A model generated the notes under the pieces. The model saw nothing but the letters and a program-made list of their open reading frames with translations, was not told where the DNA came from and did no database searches. Shown piece after piece: positions 17,977-26,984 of a stretch of 64,000 nt of DNA (position 1 is its first letter; every line of letters starts with the position of its first letter). Origin of the DNA: Pseudomonadota bacterium (GTDB taxonomy: Bacteria; Pseudomonadota; Alphaproteobacteria; Rhizobiales; Hyphomicrobiaceae); NCBI GenBank assembly GCA_023423275.1, contig JAFAFW010000062.1, positions 1-64,000 of the forward strand. The letters are read 5' to 3'. Both the position numbers and the translations under genes were made by a program.

Positions 17977-20900
17977 TCAGTTGATTGCCGGACGCGCGTC
18001 GGGGCCTTGAGAATCGCGCAGCTCGATCAGCGCCTGAACCTTTTGCCACTCTTCCGGCTCGCCGAGGTCCGCGGCATGCAGCATTTCATGAAGCTCAAGC
18101 AACCAGTCGAGCAGCTCATGCTCCTCGCCAAGAAGCTCGTCGGCTGCTGATTGCTGCAATCCGGAAATCAGCTGCCTGAGAACGCCCGAGCCGGGGCAAA
18201 GCATCAAGGTCCGCAGCTTGCTTTTGATTTCGGTCTCGATCTCATTGACCAGGTCGTGCGGGTAATGCTCCCTCAGGTCGCGGGCGGCATCCTCGATTCT
18301 CAACTGAAGCTTGGTGTGCTCCAGCTTCAGATATTCTTGCAGATCGTCGTTGCGCTTTGCCTGCAGAAACAGGGCATGCCCGGCTTCTGCTGCTGCCCCC
18401 GCGACCGGCTCGGCTGTCACGCGCAGATACGTCTCGATGTCGAGGTGAATGGCCTCCAGCATCTCATCGAGAACCACATCCCGCACGCGGACATCCGACG
18501 CATCGTCATGACCGCGCGCGTCATTGGCGATCCTCGTCAACCCGTCAATGCGCGACGACACCGCCGCCTGATGAGCCCGCAGCACGCCGCCCTGCTCGAT
18601 CGGCGCAGCAAGCTGCGGCTGCATCGCCGCCGACGTCAGCATGCGTCCGCGAATACGGGCCAAAATCCGATAGAAATCACCGTGAATGAAATAGTGGCGG
18701 CCCTCACCGTCGGCGCGCTGCACGCGCTGGAACGTGGCCCCCGCATTGAGGGCACTACGCACCGTGCGCACGTGATCGTGCGGGACATCGTCCAGCTTTA
18801 CCTCCGCCATGAAGCCCGCCTCCTCACGGATCGGATTGAGGTGGCTCAGCACGATATCGGAGTTGATGCCGATGTCAGGCAGCAACGCGACGACGATGGT
18901 CCGCTCCATATCGGCGAGCGTGGCGTGCTGCTTGTTGGCATCGAACTCACGCTTGGCGACGGTGGACAGATATTCGAACAGCTCGGAGCGCACCTCATAG
19001 CGGTATTCGCCCGGGACCGGCTGCCGCACCGCGCCGATCGTAGCGCCTGCGTTCATCACCCGGCGGAGGTCGGTGGCGTGCGGATCGCTGTCGTGAATGA
19101 CGATCTCCGCGGTAAATCCTTCGCTCGGCGTAATCGGATGCATCGCGCCGAGAACGAACCGTGCCGTCTCCAGCCGATGCGGCATGAGCGCCGTGTCGAT
19201 GATCGCTTCGAGCTGTTGCGCACTGCGCCCCTTGCTGCTCGGCACATCCGACAACGGTGAGCGTACGGCATTGGCGCCGAACAGACCTGCCATGAAGATC
19301 AGCGAGTCGAGGCCAATGGCAATGGCGAGCGAGAGGTAGGCAAGCCTGTTCTCGTCCTGGAACGCGTTCACATTCACGACGAAACGGTGTGCCTTGTCAT
19401 CGCGGTTGAGTTCCAAACGGTTGATTTTCGCCCGCAGGTCATCGGTGTCCCGGCTCGGCAGGCCGCTGTCGGCGAGGCACTTGCGCGCAAAACCGAACAG
19501 AGCATCCGCTGTCTGATATTGATTGAGGCGATTGCCGCCGGCGCATTCGGCTTCGAACGTCTTCAGGCCGGTATTCAGCCCAAAGGCCACGGCTGCGGCT
19601 TCGCTCGCCTGCTTCGGATCGCAATCGATGCTGCGCGCTCGGGCCTGCGTGGCTGGAGTACTGGCCATGGCGCTGACGAGCTGGGTGCAGAACTGCTGGA
19701 TGCCCGTGAGGCGCTCGACAGTCGGCTCCTGGCGGAATTCCGCCCGCGCACGCTCGAACGTCGGCACCATGCGGCTCGGATCGATCCGCGGTCCGTCGTC
19801 CGCGATCGTTGTTTCGCTGGCGAGACGGATGCGCTGTTGCGCAGTATCCGCTTCGCCTTTGAGCTGCGCCAGATCGCCGTCGATATTGGTCAACTCGCGC
19901 TCGATCTGCGCGATGCGGCCCTCAACACCGCTCAGACGCTTTTGGGCGTTGTTGGTGCGTTCCTGCTTGATCTTGTACTCATCCTGCAGGCGCGCCAGCT
20001 CGGCCATGCGCTCACGATAGACCGGCCCGCGGCCTGCCTTGCCGGTGCCCTCGACACCGCGATCCTCGGCCAGGGCTTCCACACGTTTGGCGTCGGCCTC
20101 TTTCGCCTTCGCATCGAGTTCGGTCTTATGCTGGGCGTACTCGGCAGCCAGCCCCGGACGGTCGGACTTGATCCGTGCAAGTTCCTCCGTCAGCGAGGTC
20201 TTCTTGCTCTGCAGGGCGACCTGACTGCTCTGCGCCGTCGTCATCCGCTCCTGCTGGGCTGCAATCCCGCGGCGACGTTCCTCCATCTGCTGCAGGAAGT
20301 AGCGCTCGATCTCGCTCGACGCGTCTGAGGCATGCCGCGCCAACAGGCTCAGTTGCGCATCATAGGCCGTCCAGCCTTCGCTCCCGAACAGCGCCTCGGC
20401 TTCGCTCAGCCGGCGAGCCGTAATCGTTGCACCGATATCCGACATGACACCGGACACTTGGTTTTGCGCACGCAGCTCGGCGGCACGCTTGCGTTCTTCG
20501 AACGGAAAGATCGAGGTGAAGAAGGAGTCGAACGAGAAGAAGACAGACGTCCCCATGCAGGCAATCAGCATGACCCAGAGAACGGCGTTCCGGGCGATCA
20601 CGCGTGTGCCCTGGACGTAGGGCACCGCGATCTCGCCACCGCGGCTGAAGCTGAATGCGAACAGACCGACGGCCAATACGACGAGAGCGAAGTACATGGC
20701 GACGGTCGAGAATTTGGTCCAGTCGAAGGCAAAGTCAGCCGTCCGCGTCCAACTGACCGCACCGAACTGGTGGAGCAGCCAATAAAAGACGACACCGACG
20801 ATCGCCAGCCCGAGCATCATGCCGATGGCGCTGTCGGCCGCCTTCCAGCGCATCCGGCCCCCTTCGGACCGCTGGTTCATACCGGTGGCGAAACTCTCGC

Positions 20901-21237
20901 CGATCAGCCAGGACACGATCAGCAGCACACCCTGGATACCGAACGTAATGAGAAGGGATGTCAGAGGCTCGCCGGTAAAGTTGCGCATGCCATCCCATGT
21001 GCGCCAACCGGAAGCCAAGGAGAGCATAATTGCAGCGGCGCCCAGCAGTGCGAGCTGCCAGTTGGAGAAGATCGCCTCTTCGACAAGCTTCCAAAGCCGC
21101 GCGAGAAAACCATTGCTGCGCAGGGCGTAGAGAACCACCGCGATAACCGCAACCGTGATGATGACATCGCGATAAGCACCCAGATCAAGGGCACTCACGA
21201 ATCCCACGACACTATCCGCGCCGGCCTTCAAATCCAT
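17977..21237 (-). CDS. Large membrane/coiled-coil protein with duplicated C-terminal domain, unknown function
   Basis: Protein of 1086 residues. Six membrane segments lie in the first 240 residues (about 23-39, 62-78, 92-113, 136-158, 178-196, 214-236). A long charged helical stretch, probably coiled coil, covers about 300-475. A region with several cysteines (C517, C539, C565, C587) follows, then a further membrane segment at ~632-654. Residues ~677-762 and ~776-862 are a tandem repeat sharing PI...GF.AE and LNAGAT/MNAGAT blocks. The C-terminus is helical and acidic. The start has GGGGAG upstream. I recognise no family. It may sense or transmit strain across the membrane, but that is speculation. 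Confidence 0.8.
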   Translation of the reverse strand: MDLKAGADSVVGFVSALDLGAYRDVIITVAVIAVVLYALRSNGFLARLWKLVEEAIFSNWQLALLGAAAIMLSLASGWRTWDGMRNFTGEPLTSLLITFGIQGVLLIVSWLIGESFATGMNQRSEGGRMRWKAADSAIGMMLGLAIVGVVFYWLLHQFGAVSWTRTADFAFDWTKFSTVAMYFALVVLAVGLFAFSFSRGGEIAVPYVQGTRVIARNAVLWVMLIACMGTSVFFSFDSFFTSIFPFEERKRAAELRAQNQVSGVMSDIGATITARRLSEAEALFGSEGWTAYDAQLSLLARHASDASSEIERYFLQQMEERRRGIAAQQERMTTAQSSQVALQSKKTSLTEELARIKSDRPGLAAEYAQHKTELDAKAKEADAKRVEALAEDRGVEGTGKAGRGPVYRERMAELARLQDEYKIKQERTNNAQKRLSGVEGRIAQIERELTNIDGDLAQLKGEADTAQQRIRLASETTIADDGPRIDPSRMVPTFERARAEFRQEPTVERLTGIQQFCTQLVSAMASTPATQARARSIDCDPKQASEAAAVAFGLNTGLKTFEAECAGGNRLNQYQTADALFGFARKCLADSGLPSRDTDDLRAKINRLELNRDDKAHRFVVNVNAFQDENRLAYLSLAIAIGLDSLIFMAGLFGANAVRSPLSDVPSSKGRSAQQLEAIIDTALMPHRLETARFVLGAMHPITPSEGFTAEIVIHDSDPHATDLRRVMNAGATIGAVRQPVPGEYRYEVRSELFEYLSTVAKREFDANKQHATLADMERTIVVALLPDIGINSDIVLSHLNPIREEAGFMAEVKLDDVPHDHVRTVRSALNAGATFQRVQRADGEGRHYFIHGDFYRILARIRGRMLTSAAMQPQLAAPIEQGGVLRAHQAAVSSRIDGLTRIANDARGHDDASDVRVRDVVLDEMLEAIHLDIETYLRVTAEPVAGAAAEAGHALFLQAKRNDDLQEYLKLEHTKLQLRIEDAARDLREHYPHDLVNEIETEIKSKLRTLMLCPGSGVLRQLISGLQQSAADELLGEEHELLDWLLELHEMLHAADLGEPEEWQKVQALIELRDSQGPDARPAIN

Positions 21238-21587
21238 GCCTGAACTCCCCGCAGTTCCGACACCATCATGTGTCCGGGCAGACTGCTAGAAACTGAAATC
21301 GGCCATCCGATCGAACATTCCGCCTGTCGCACACCGTTTACCATATTGCGTGCCTTAGCGGGCGCATTCGCGTCCAAAACGCGGCAACTGTAAGGAAGTT
21401 CGCGTGAATGCCTTCTGAACGCGGACATTCATTTTGTCGGGGGACTGTCAAATTGCAATATCCGCTGCCGAAATCTTGAATCGTCTGCGCTCTCATCTTC
21501 GCCATAACCAGCGCATTTTCCGTCAGCGCGCGAATTGACGACCGGAAGGCGCGTGCTAGCCTGCGTCATCGAGATCAGGAGTACGCG
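21238..21587. promoter_or_regulatory. Divergent promoter region between the 1086-residue protein and the M24 gene
   Basis: This 350-base gap separates two divergent genes. TTGACG (21535-21540) and TAGCCT (21557-21562), 16 bases apart, are a plausible sigma-70 promoter for the M24 gene, with AGGAG seven bases before its ATG. I see no comparable promoter for the minus strand, no strong inverted repeat and no convincing open frame. Confidence 0.4.
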
Positions 21588-22739
21588 ATGCATATTCACT
21601 TCACGATGGAGGAGCTGTCGGCCCGCCGCGCAGCGGCATGCGCGGAGATGCACTCGCGCGGGCTCGATGCATTGCTCATCTTCCGGCAGGAGAGCATGTA
21701 TTACCTGACCGGCTACGACACCTTCGGCTATGTCTACTTCCAATGTCTCGTGCTGACAGCCGATGGCCGGATGATGCTTCTGAACCGGGCGCCGGATCTC
21801 AGACAGGCGCATTTCACATCGGTCATCGAGGACGTTCGCGTCTGGGTGGACCGGGACGGCGCCAATCCGGCTGCCGAACTGAAGGATATCCTCTCCGAAC
21901 TGAAGCTTCAGGGCGGGAAGCTGGGCGTCGAATATGACTCGTACGGCCTCACGGCCGCCAACGGCAAAAAGCTCGATGCGGCCCTGCAGGGCTTCGCGAC
22001 GCTGACGGACGCCTCCGACCTCGTGACCCGTCTCCGGCTTGTGAAAAGCCCAGCCGAACTCGCTTATGTCCGCCGCGCCGCCGAACTGGCGGATGCTGCG
22101 TGGGATGAAGCCGTCCGCATTGCCGCACCGGGCGCCGACGAGGCTGAAATCCTGGCGTCCATGCATGGCGCGATCTTCCGCGGTGGCGGAGATGATCCGG
22201 CCAACGAGTTCATTATCGGCTCCGGCCCCGGCGCCCTGATGTGCCGTTACTTCACCGGCCGACGGAAGCTGGACGCGGAGGACAACCTGACCCTCGAATT
22301 CGCGGGGACCTACCGGCACTATCATTCCTGCCTGTTCCGGACGATCCGCATCGGCACCCCGTCACAGCATCAGCGCGACCTCTACGCGGCGTCGCGCGAT
22401 GCCCTGGCGGCCTGCGAGGATGCCCTGCGTCCTGGGCGGACGGTCGGCGACGTGTTCGAAGCGCACGCCCAAACGCTCGACAAGGCGGGCATGAAGGCGC
22501 ATCGCATGAACGCCTGCGGCTACAGTCTGGGGACCACCTATGCGCCCAACTGGATGGACTGGCCGATGATCTATGCGGGCAATCCGGTCGTGCTCGCGCC
22601 GGGCATGGTGTTCTTCCTGCACATGATCATCTTCGATAATGAGCGCGGGATACCGGCCTGCGTGGGACGCACCTCGATCGTCACCGAATCGGGCGCGGAG
22701 CCCCTGTCGCGTGCCGATCTGGGTCTGACGATGAAGTAA
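21588..22739 (+). CDS. M24-fold (creatinase/ectoine hydrolase-like) hydrolase without metal ligands
   Basis: Protein of 383 residues with a creatinase N-terminal domain (about 10-150) and a pita-bread domain (about 160-375). The five metal ligands of M24 aminopeptidases are not conserved: the usual D...D segment reads LTLEFAGTYRHYHSCLFRT, the HGIG position reads ACGYSLGTTYAPNW, and the usual TIEP reads FFLHM. This resembles metal-independent members such as creatinase and ectoine hydrolase. The CGYSLGTTYAPNWMDW segment suggests the DoeA-like branch, but no ectoine genes are nearby. It converges on hisH. Confidence 0.72.
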   Translation: MHIHFTMEELSARRAAACAEMHSRGLDALLIFRQESMYYLTGYDTFGYVYFQCLVLTADGRMMLLNRAPDLRQAHFTSVIEDVRVWVDRDGANPAAELKDILSELKLQGGKLGVEYDSYGLTAANGKKLDAALQGFATLTDASDLVTRLRLVKSPAELAYVRRAAELADAAWDEAVRIAAPGADEAEILASMHGAIFRGGGDDPANEFIIGSGPGALMCRYFTGRRKLDAEDNLTLEFAGTYRHYHSCLFRTIRIGTPSQHQRDLYAASRDALAACEDALRPGRTVGDVFEAHAQTLDKAGMKAHRMNACGYSLGTTYAPNWMDWPMIYAGNPVVLAPGMVFFLHMIIFDNERGIPACVGRTSIVTESGAEPLSRADLGLTMK

Positions 22740-22742
22740 GCC

Positions 22743-23396
22743 TCAGGGCTTCCAGCGCAGGAAATTCGCGATCAACCCGAGCCCGAGCGCCTGGCTCTTT
22801 TCCGGATGGAATTGCGTTCCGGCCATGTTGTCTTTGGCGATCATGGCCGTAACCGGTCCGCCGTAGTTGGTCTCGGCGACCAGGACACTGCGATCGGCCG
22901 GCGCCAGATGGAAGGAGTGCACGAAATAGGCGTGCAGGCCCTTCGGTCCAGTCGGGATACCGGCCAGCAGCGCGTGCGCGTTGACGACTGTCAGGTCATT
23001 CCATCCCATATGCGGGATCTTCAGGCTGGGATCGTTCGGTTCGATCGCCGTCACGTCACCCGCGATCCAGCCGAGCCCCGGCGTTTCGCCGAACTCCAAA
23101 CCGCGCGTGGCCATCAGTTGCATACCCACGCAGATACCCAGAAATGGCCGTCCCTGCTTTCGAACTGCCGTTTCCAGCGCCTCTATCATGCCCGGAACCG
23201 CGACCAGGCCGTGCTTGCAATCCGCGAACGCACCGACACCCGGCAATACGATGCGATCAGCCGTCTTCACGTCGTCTGGATTGGACGTGACCGCGATACG
23301 CGCATTCGCATCGGACTCATGTGCAGCCCGCTCGAACGCCTTGTGCGCCGAGTGCAGGTTGCCGGAGCCGTAGTCGATAATGACGACGCGTTGCAT
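22743..23396 (-). CDS. hisH: Imidazole glycerol phosphate synthase glutaminase subunit HisH
   Basis: Class-I glutamine amidotransferase of 217 residues that supplies ammonia to HisF in histidine biosynthesis. From the ATG at 23396 (MQRVVIIDYGSGN), the nucleophile is C89 in FLGICVGMQLM, and the His-Glu pair is in GTQFHPEKSQ. GAGG lies four bases before this ATG; a TTG at 23405 would overlap the previous stop codon. It follows hisB and a DUF2628 gene as in other Rhizobiales, but hisA and hisF do not follow: a convergent M24 gene sits there instead. Confidence 0.95.
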   Translation of the reverse strand: MQRVVIIDYGSGNLHSAHKAFERAAHESDANARIAVTSNPDDVKTADRIVLPGVGAFADCKHGLVAVPGMIEALETAVRKQGRPFLGICVGMQLMATRGLEFGETPGLGWIAGDVTAIEPNDPSLKIPHMGWNDLTVVNAHALLAGIPTGPKGLHAYFVHSFHLAPADRSVLVAETNYGGPVTAMIAKDNMAGTQFHPEKSQALGLGLIANFLRWKP

Positions 23397-23401
23397 GCGC
23401 C

Positions 23402-23905
23402 TCAAACCTCAAACCTGTATGCCACCGCGCCGTCAGGAACAACCGGACCCGCAGGAACCTGGCTTGCCAACGGCTGAGCCGGAGGCGTCAATGTCACATC
23501 GCCCTTGTCGGTCTCCGCCATTTCGTCGAGCCAGGCCTGGAAGAACCGGCGCTCGCACTCGGTGCGGTTGCGGCCGGTGACAGCCCCCAGCATCCGCCAG
23601 CCTTTGCGCCCCAGCGTCCAGCGGCGCAGGGCACCCAATTCGAAACCCAGCGCGACATGGACGGCCAGACTCGCCAATGTGATCATCTGCGGACGCACGC
23701 CGAGGGCCGTCAGCGCTGCGCCCAGGGCTGCCATTCCGATCAGATAGAGGATGAACACCAGCCACATCCGGTGCAGCAGCATCCAGATCGGGGCGAACAG
23801 GGCTGCCGTCCACGAGAAGCCCTCGCGGACAAAGACCAGCCTGTCCGCACGGCTCAGCCGACCGGACGGCGGGTTGGGCGGCTCATGAACCGTATAGCTG
23901 CGCAC
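23402..23905 (-). CDS. DUF2628 membrane protein in the his operon
   Basis: Protein of 167 residues starting at the GTG at 23905 (VRSYTVHEPPNPP), which matches the typical RxYTVHEPP start of this family and has AGGG at suitable spacing. A longer upstream frame overlaps hisB and is unlikely. Two to three hydrophobic segments (about 30-60 and 65-95) are followed by a soluble tail with ERRFFQAW. Function is unknown. It sits between hisB and hisH, a placement common in Rhizobiales. Confidence 0.82.
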   Translation of the reverse strand: MRSYTVHEPPNPPSGRLSRADRLVFVREGFSWTAALFAPIWMLLHRMWLVFILYLIGMAALGAALTALGVRPQMITLASLAVHVALGFELGALRRWTLGRKGWRMLGAVTGRNRTECERRFFQAWLDEMAETDKGDVTLTPPAQPLASQVPAGPVVPDGAVAYRFEV

Positions 23906-23931
23906 GCGACACCCTTTACGAACCGTTAACC

Positions 23932-24528
23932 TCAGCCAGCGAGCCGCCCCTTGGTGGAGGGCACGCGCCCAGCTTGCCGCGGATCCTGCGAGATGGCCAC
24001 CCGCAGCGCCCGCGCCAAGCCCTTGTAGCAGGTCTCGGCTATATGGTGATTGTTGTCGCCATAGAGAGTGGCAACGTGCAGCGTGATCCCGGCGTTCTGC
24101 GCAAACGCCTGAAACCACTCACGAAATAGCTCCGTATCCATCTCGCCGACCTTCGGCTGCGAGAAGTCGACCTTCCATACCAGATAGGGGCGGCCGGAGA
24201 CGTCGAGCGCGACGCGCGTCAGCGCCTCGTCCATTGCCAGATGCACGTCGGCATAGCGGGTGATGCCCGCCTTGTCACCGAGCGCCTTCGCCAACGCCTG
24301 ACCCAACGCGATGCCGGTATCCTCGGTGGTGTGATGAAAATCAATGTGCAGATCGCCCTTGGCCTCGAGCGTGATGTCGATCAGCGAATGCCGGGAGAGT
24401 TGCTCCAGCATATGATCGAGAAATCCGACGCCGGTCTTGATATTGAACGCGCCGGTCCCATCAAGGTCTACTGTAACCTTGATCTCGGTTTCCTTCGTCT
24501 TGCGCTCGATTGTGGCGATACGGCTCAC
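23932..24528 (-). CDS. hisB: Imidazoleglycerol-phosphate dehydratase HisB
   Basis: Monofunctional dehydratase of 198 residues for the sixth step of histidine synthesis. The metal-binding motifs are present: GVGFLDHMLEQLSRHS, DLHIDFHHTTEDTGIALG, and in the second half-domain GDNNHHIAETCYKGLARAL. Length matches the bacterial enzyme without the phosphatase domain. It is divergent from hslV, an arrangement shared by many alphaproteobacteria, with a 149-base gap for both promoters. Confidence 0.97.
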   Translation of the reverse strand: MSRIATIERKTKETEIKVTVDLDGTGAFNIKTGVGFLDHMLEQLSRHSLIDITLEAKGDLHIDFHHTTEDTGIALGQALAKALGDKAGITRYADVHLAMDEALTRVALDVSGRPYLVWKVDFSQPKVGEMDTELFREWFQAFAQNAGITLHVATLYGDNNHHIAETCYKGLARALRVAISQDPRQAGRVPSTKGRLAG

Positions 24529-24677
24529 GGGAGCAGGGTCCTTGGCTTGATTGTTCGAAAACAGGCGTTTATCAGCTAGCGCGCCGGCCGGGTAGTGGAA
24601 AGCCCTCTGCGGCGATCTTCTCCGCGCCCTCTTGCTTTGCGCAGCCTCAGCCCCAACCTACGCAATAAGTGTGAACC

Positions 24678-25244
24678 ATGAGTGATTCCTCACCATCTTC
24701 TCCGCCGGGCTGGCACGGCACAACCATCCTGACCGTCAGGAAGGGTGACCGCATCGTGATTGCAGGTGACGGACAGGTCAGTTTCGGCGCGACTGTCATG
24801 AAATCCAAGGCCCGCAAGGTCCGGTCCGTGTCGCGAGGCGACGTGATCGGCGGTTTTGCAGGCGCCACCGCCGACGCGTTCACCTTGTTCGAGCGCCTGG
24901 AGGCCAAGCTGGAGCAGCACCCGGGCCAGCTCATGCGCGCCGCGGTCGAACTTGCCAAGGACTGGCGGACGGATCGCTATCTGCGTCGTCTCGAAGCCAT
25001 GATGATCGTTGCCGACCGGTCGACCACCCTCGTGCTCACCGGCAATGGCGATGTGCTGGAACCGGAACATGACGTCGCTGGCATCGGCTCGGGTGGCATG
25101 TATGCCTTGGCAGCCGCTCGCGCGCTCCTGGATCAGCCTCTCGACGCCGAGGCAATTGCCCGCAAGGCCATGGAGATCGCGGCCGATATCTGCGTCTATA
25201 CCAACCAGAACCTCGTCGTGGAGAGCTTACCAAGCGATCGCTAG
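24678..25244 (+). CDS. hslV: HslV peptidase subunit of the HslUV protease
   Basis: Proteasome-like subunit of 188 residues. The catalytic threonine is T15 in WHGTTILTVRKGDRIVIAGDGQVSFG, so a 14-residue propeptide must be removed, as in other alphaproteobacterial HslV. The GSGGMYALAAARALL segment is the conserved sodium-binding/oligomer region. HslU lies 381 bases downstream, separated by an SMR transporter gene. Confidence 0.97.
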   Translation: MSDSSPSSPPGWHGTTILTVRKGDRIVIAGDGQVSFGATVMKSKARKVRSVSRGDVIGGFAGATADAFTLFERLEAKLEQHPGQLMRAAVELAKDWRTDRYLRRLEAMMIVADRSTTLVLTGNGDVLEPEHDVAGIGSGGMYALAAARALLDQPLDAEAIARKAMEIAADICVYTNQNLVVESLPSDR

Positions 25245-25284
25245 ACGCTCGATCCGGGGACCGCCGACACATGGGACACACGAT

Positions 25285-25611
25285 ATGATCGCCTGGGGCT
25301 ATTTGCTTGCGGCCGGCTTTTGCGAAGTCGCAGCGACGACGGCGTTTCGCTACACGGCCGGCTTTACCAAGGTCATACCGTCGATCGTTTTCGCGGCGTC
25401 CGTAGCCGCGAGTTTGCTTTTGCTGCAAGCCTCACTGACGGGTATCCCGCTGGGAACGGCCTATGCTGTCTGGACCGGGATCGGTGCAGCAGGCACCGCG
25501 ATCCTCGGCATCGCCTATTTCAACGAGCCGACCACGACGATGCGGCTCGTCTTTCTCACGCTGCTGATCGGCTCGATCCTGGGCCTCAAATTCACTGCGA
25601 CGTCGCACTAA
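25285..25611 (+). CDS. SMR family exporter, SugE/Gdx-like
   Basis: Four-helix small multidrug resistance protein of 108 residues. The central glutamate is E14 in AAGFCEVAATTAFRYT. The block GTAYAVWTGIGAAGTAILGIAYFNEP with a closing MRLVFLTLL...LGLKF is closer to SugE/Gdx than to EmrE, suggesting guanidinium or quaternary cation export. The ORF starts 40 bases after hslV and ends 14 bases before hslU. That is too tight for a guanidine riboswitch, so expression probably comes from the hslV promoter. It is an insertion within an otherwise heat-shock operon. Confidence 0.85.
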   Translation: MIAWGYLLAAGFCEVAATTAFRYTAGFTKVIPSIVFAASVAASLLLLQASLTGIPLGTAYAVWTGIGAAGTAILGIAYFNEPTTTMRLVFLTLLIGSILGLKFTATSH

Positions 25612-25625
25612 GGAGTGGGGACGCG

Positions 25626-26939
25626 ATGACCACCTTTTCCCCGCGCGAGATCGTCTCCGAACTCGATCGCTTCATCGTCGGCCAGAAAGATGCCAAGCGG
25701 GCCGTCGCCATCGCGCTGCGCAATCGCTGGCGCCGACAGCAGCTAGCTGACGATCTCAAGGAAGAAGTGCAGCCGAAGAACATCCTGATGATCGGGCCGA
25801 CCGGCATCGGCAAAACGGAAATCTCGCGCCGGCTGGCAAGGCTTGCCGGCGCGCCGTTCCTGAAGGTCGAGGCCACGAAATTCACGGAAGTCGGCTACGT
25901 CGGCCGCGATGTCGAATCCATCATTCGCGATCTTGTCGAGGTCGGTCTGGCCCTCGTGCGCGAGAGCAAGCGCAAGGAGGTTCGCGCACGCGCCGAGAAG
26001 CAAGCCGAGGAACGTGTGCTCGATGCCCTGGTTGGCGAGAATGCCTCGTCTGCGACTCGCGAAAGCTTCCGTCGCCGTTTGCGCGATAATGAACTCAACG
26101 ACAAGGAGATCGAGATTCGCGTCACGGACACCGGTGGCGGCATCCCGATGTTCGATCTCCCGGGTGTCCCTGGCGGTTCTATCGGCGCCGTGAACATCGG
26201 CGACATGCTTGGCAAGGCGTTTGGCGGCCGACAGAAGACCCGCCGCGTGACCGTCTCGGATAGCTATGAAGTCCTCATTGCCGAGGAGAGCGACAAGCTC
26301 ATCGATCAGGATCAGATTTCGCAGGAAGCCATCAAGGCCGTTGAGAACGACGGGATCGTGTTCCTCGACGAAATCGACAAGATCTGCTCGCGCAGCGATG
26401 GCGGCCGCGCAGGCGCCGACGTATCCCGCGAGGGTGTGCAGCGTGATCTGCTGCCATTGATCGAGGGCACGACCGTTTCGACGAAATACGGCCCGGTGAA
26501 AACCGATCACGTGTTGTTCATTGCATCCGGCGCGTTCCACGTCGCCAAGCCGTCGGACCTTCTGCCCGAGCTGCAAGGCCGCTTGCCGATCCGCGTAGAG
26601 CTGAAGGCGCTGACGCGCGAGGACTTCCGCCAAATCCTGACAGAGCCGGAAGCCAGCCTCATCAAGCAGTACATCGCTCTGATGGCAACAGAAGGTCTGG
26701 ACCTCGTGTTCACAGACGACGCCGTCGACGCGATCGCCGACACCGCCGTTCAGGTCAATTCGACGGTCGAGAATATCGGTGCGCGCCGCCTGCAAACGGT
26801 CATGGAGCGCATTCTCGACGAGATCTCTTTCGATGCCTCCGACAGATCCGGGCACACCGTGACGATCGATGCGCAATATGTTCGCGATCGCGTCGGCGAC
26901 CTGGCGAAGAATACCGATCTCAGCAAGTTCATACTGTAA
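25626..26939 (+). CDS. hslU: HslU ATPase subunit of the HslUV protease
   Basis: AAA+ unfoldase of 437 residues. Walker A GPTGIGKT is at 57-64, and Walker B with sensor region reads GIVFLDEIDKICSR. The GYVGRD pore loop and the C-terminal DLAKNTDLSKFIL that inserts into HslV are present. The frame is open upstream, but the ATG at 25626 gives the standard MTTFSPREIVSELDRFIVGQ start. It unfolds substrates for HslV in the cytosol. Confidence 0.97.
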   Translation: MTTFSPREIVSELDRFIVGQKDAKRAVAIALRNRWRRQQLADDLKEEVQPKNILMIGPTGIGKTEISRRLARLAGAPFLKVEATKFTEVGYVGRDVESIIRDLVEVGLALVRESKRKEVRARAEKQAEERVLDALVGENASSATRESFRRRLRDNELNDKEIEIRVTDTGGGIPMFDLPGVPGGSIGAVNIGDMLGKAFGGRQKTRRVTVSDSYEVLIAEESDKLIDQDQISQEAIKAVENDGIVFLDEIDKICSRSDGGRAGADVSREGVQRDLLPLIEGTTVSTKYGPVKTDHVLFIASGAFHVAKPSDLLPELQGRLPIRVELKALTREDFRQILTEPEASLIKQYIALMATEGLDLVFTDDAVDAIADTAVQVNSTVENIGARRLQTVMERILDEISFDASDRSGHTVTIDAQYVRDRVGDLAKNTDLSKFIL

Positions 26940-26984
26940 CCCGTCGCGGAGATCGGCCGCGACTGACGACGGGGGACACGTCCC

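Noticed and set aside
18151..19260. Plus-strand frame of 369 codons opposite the 1086-residue protein
   Set aside because: The minus-strand frame is longer, has a good ribosome-binding site, membrane segments and an internal duplication; the antisense product is low-complexity and Arg-rich.
25245..25284. Guanidine riboswitch before the SMR exporter
   Set aside because: Only 40 bases separate hslV and the SMR start, too few for any known guanidine riboswitch with its expression platform.
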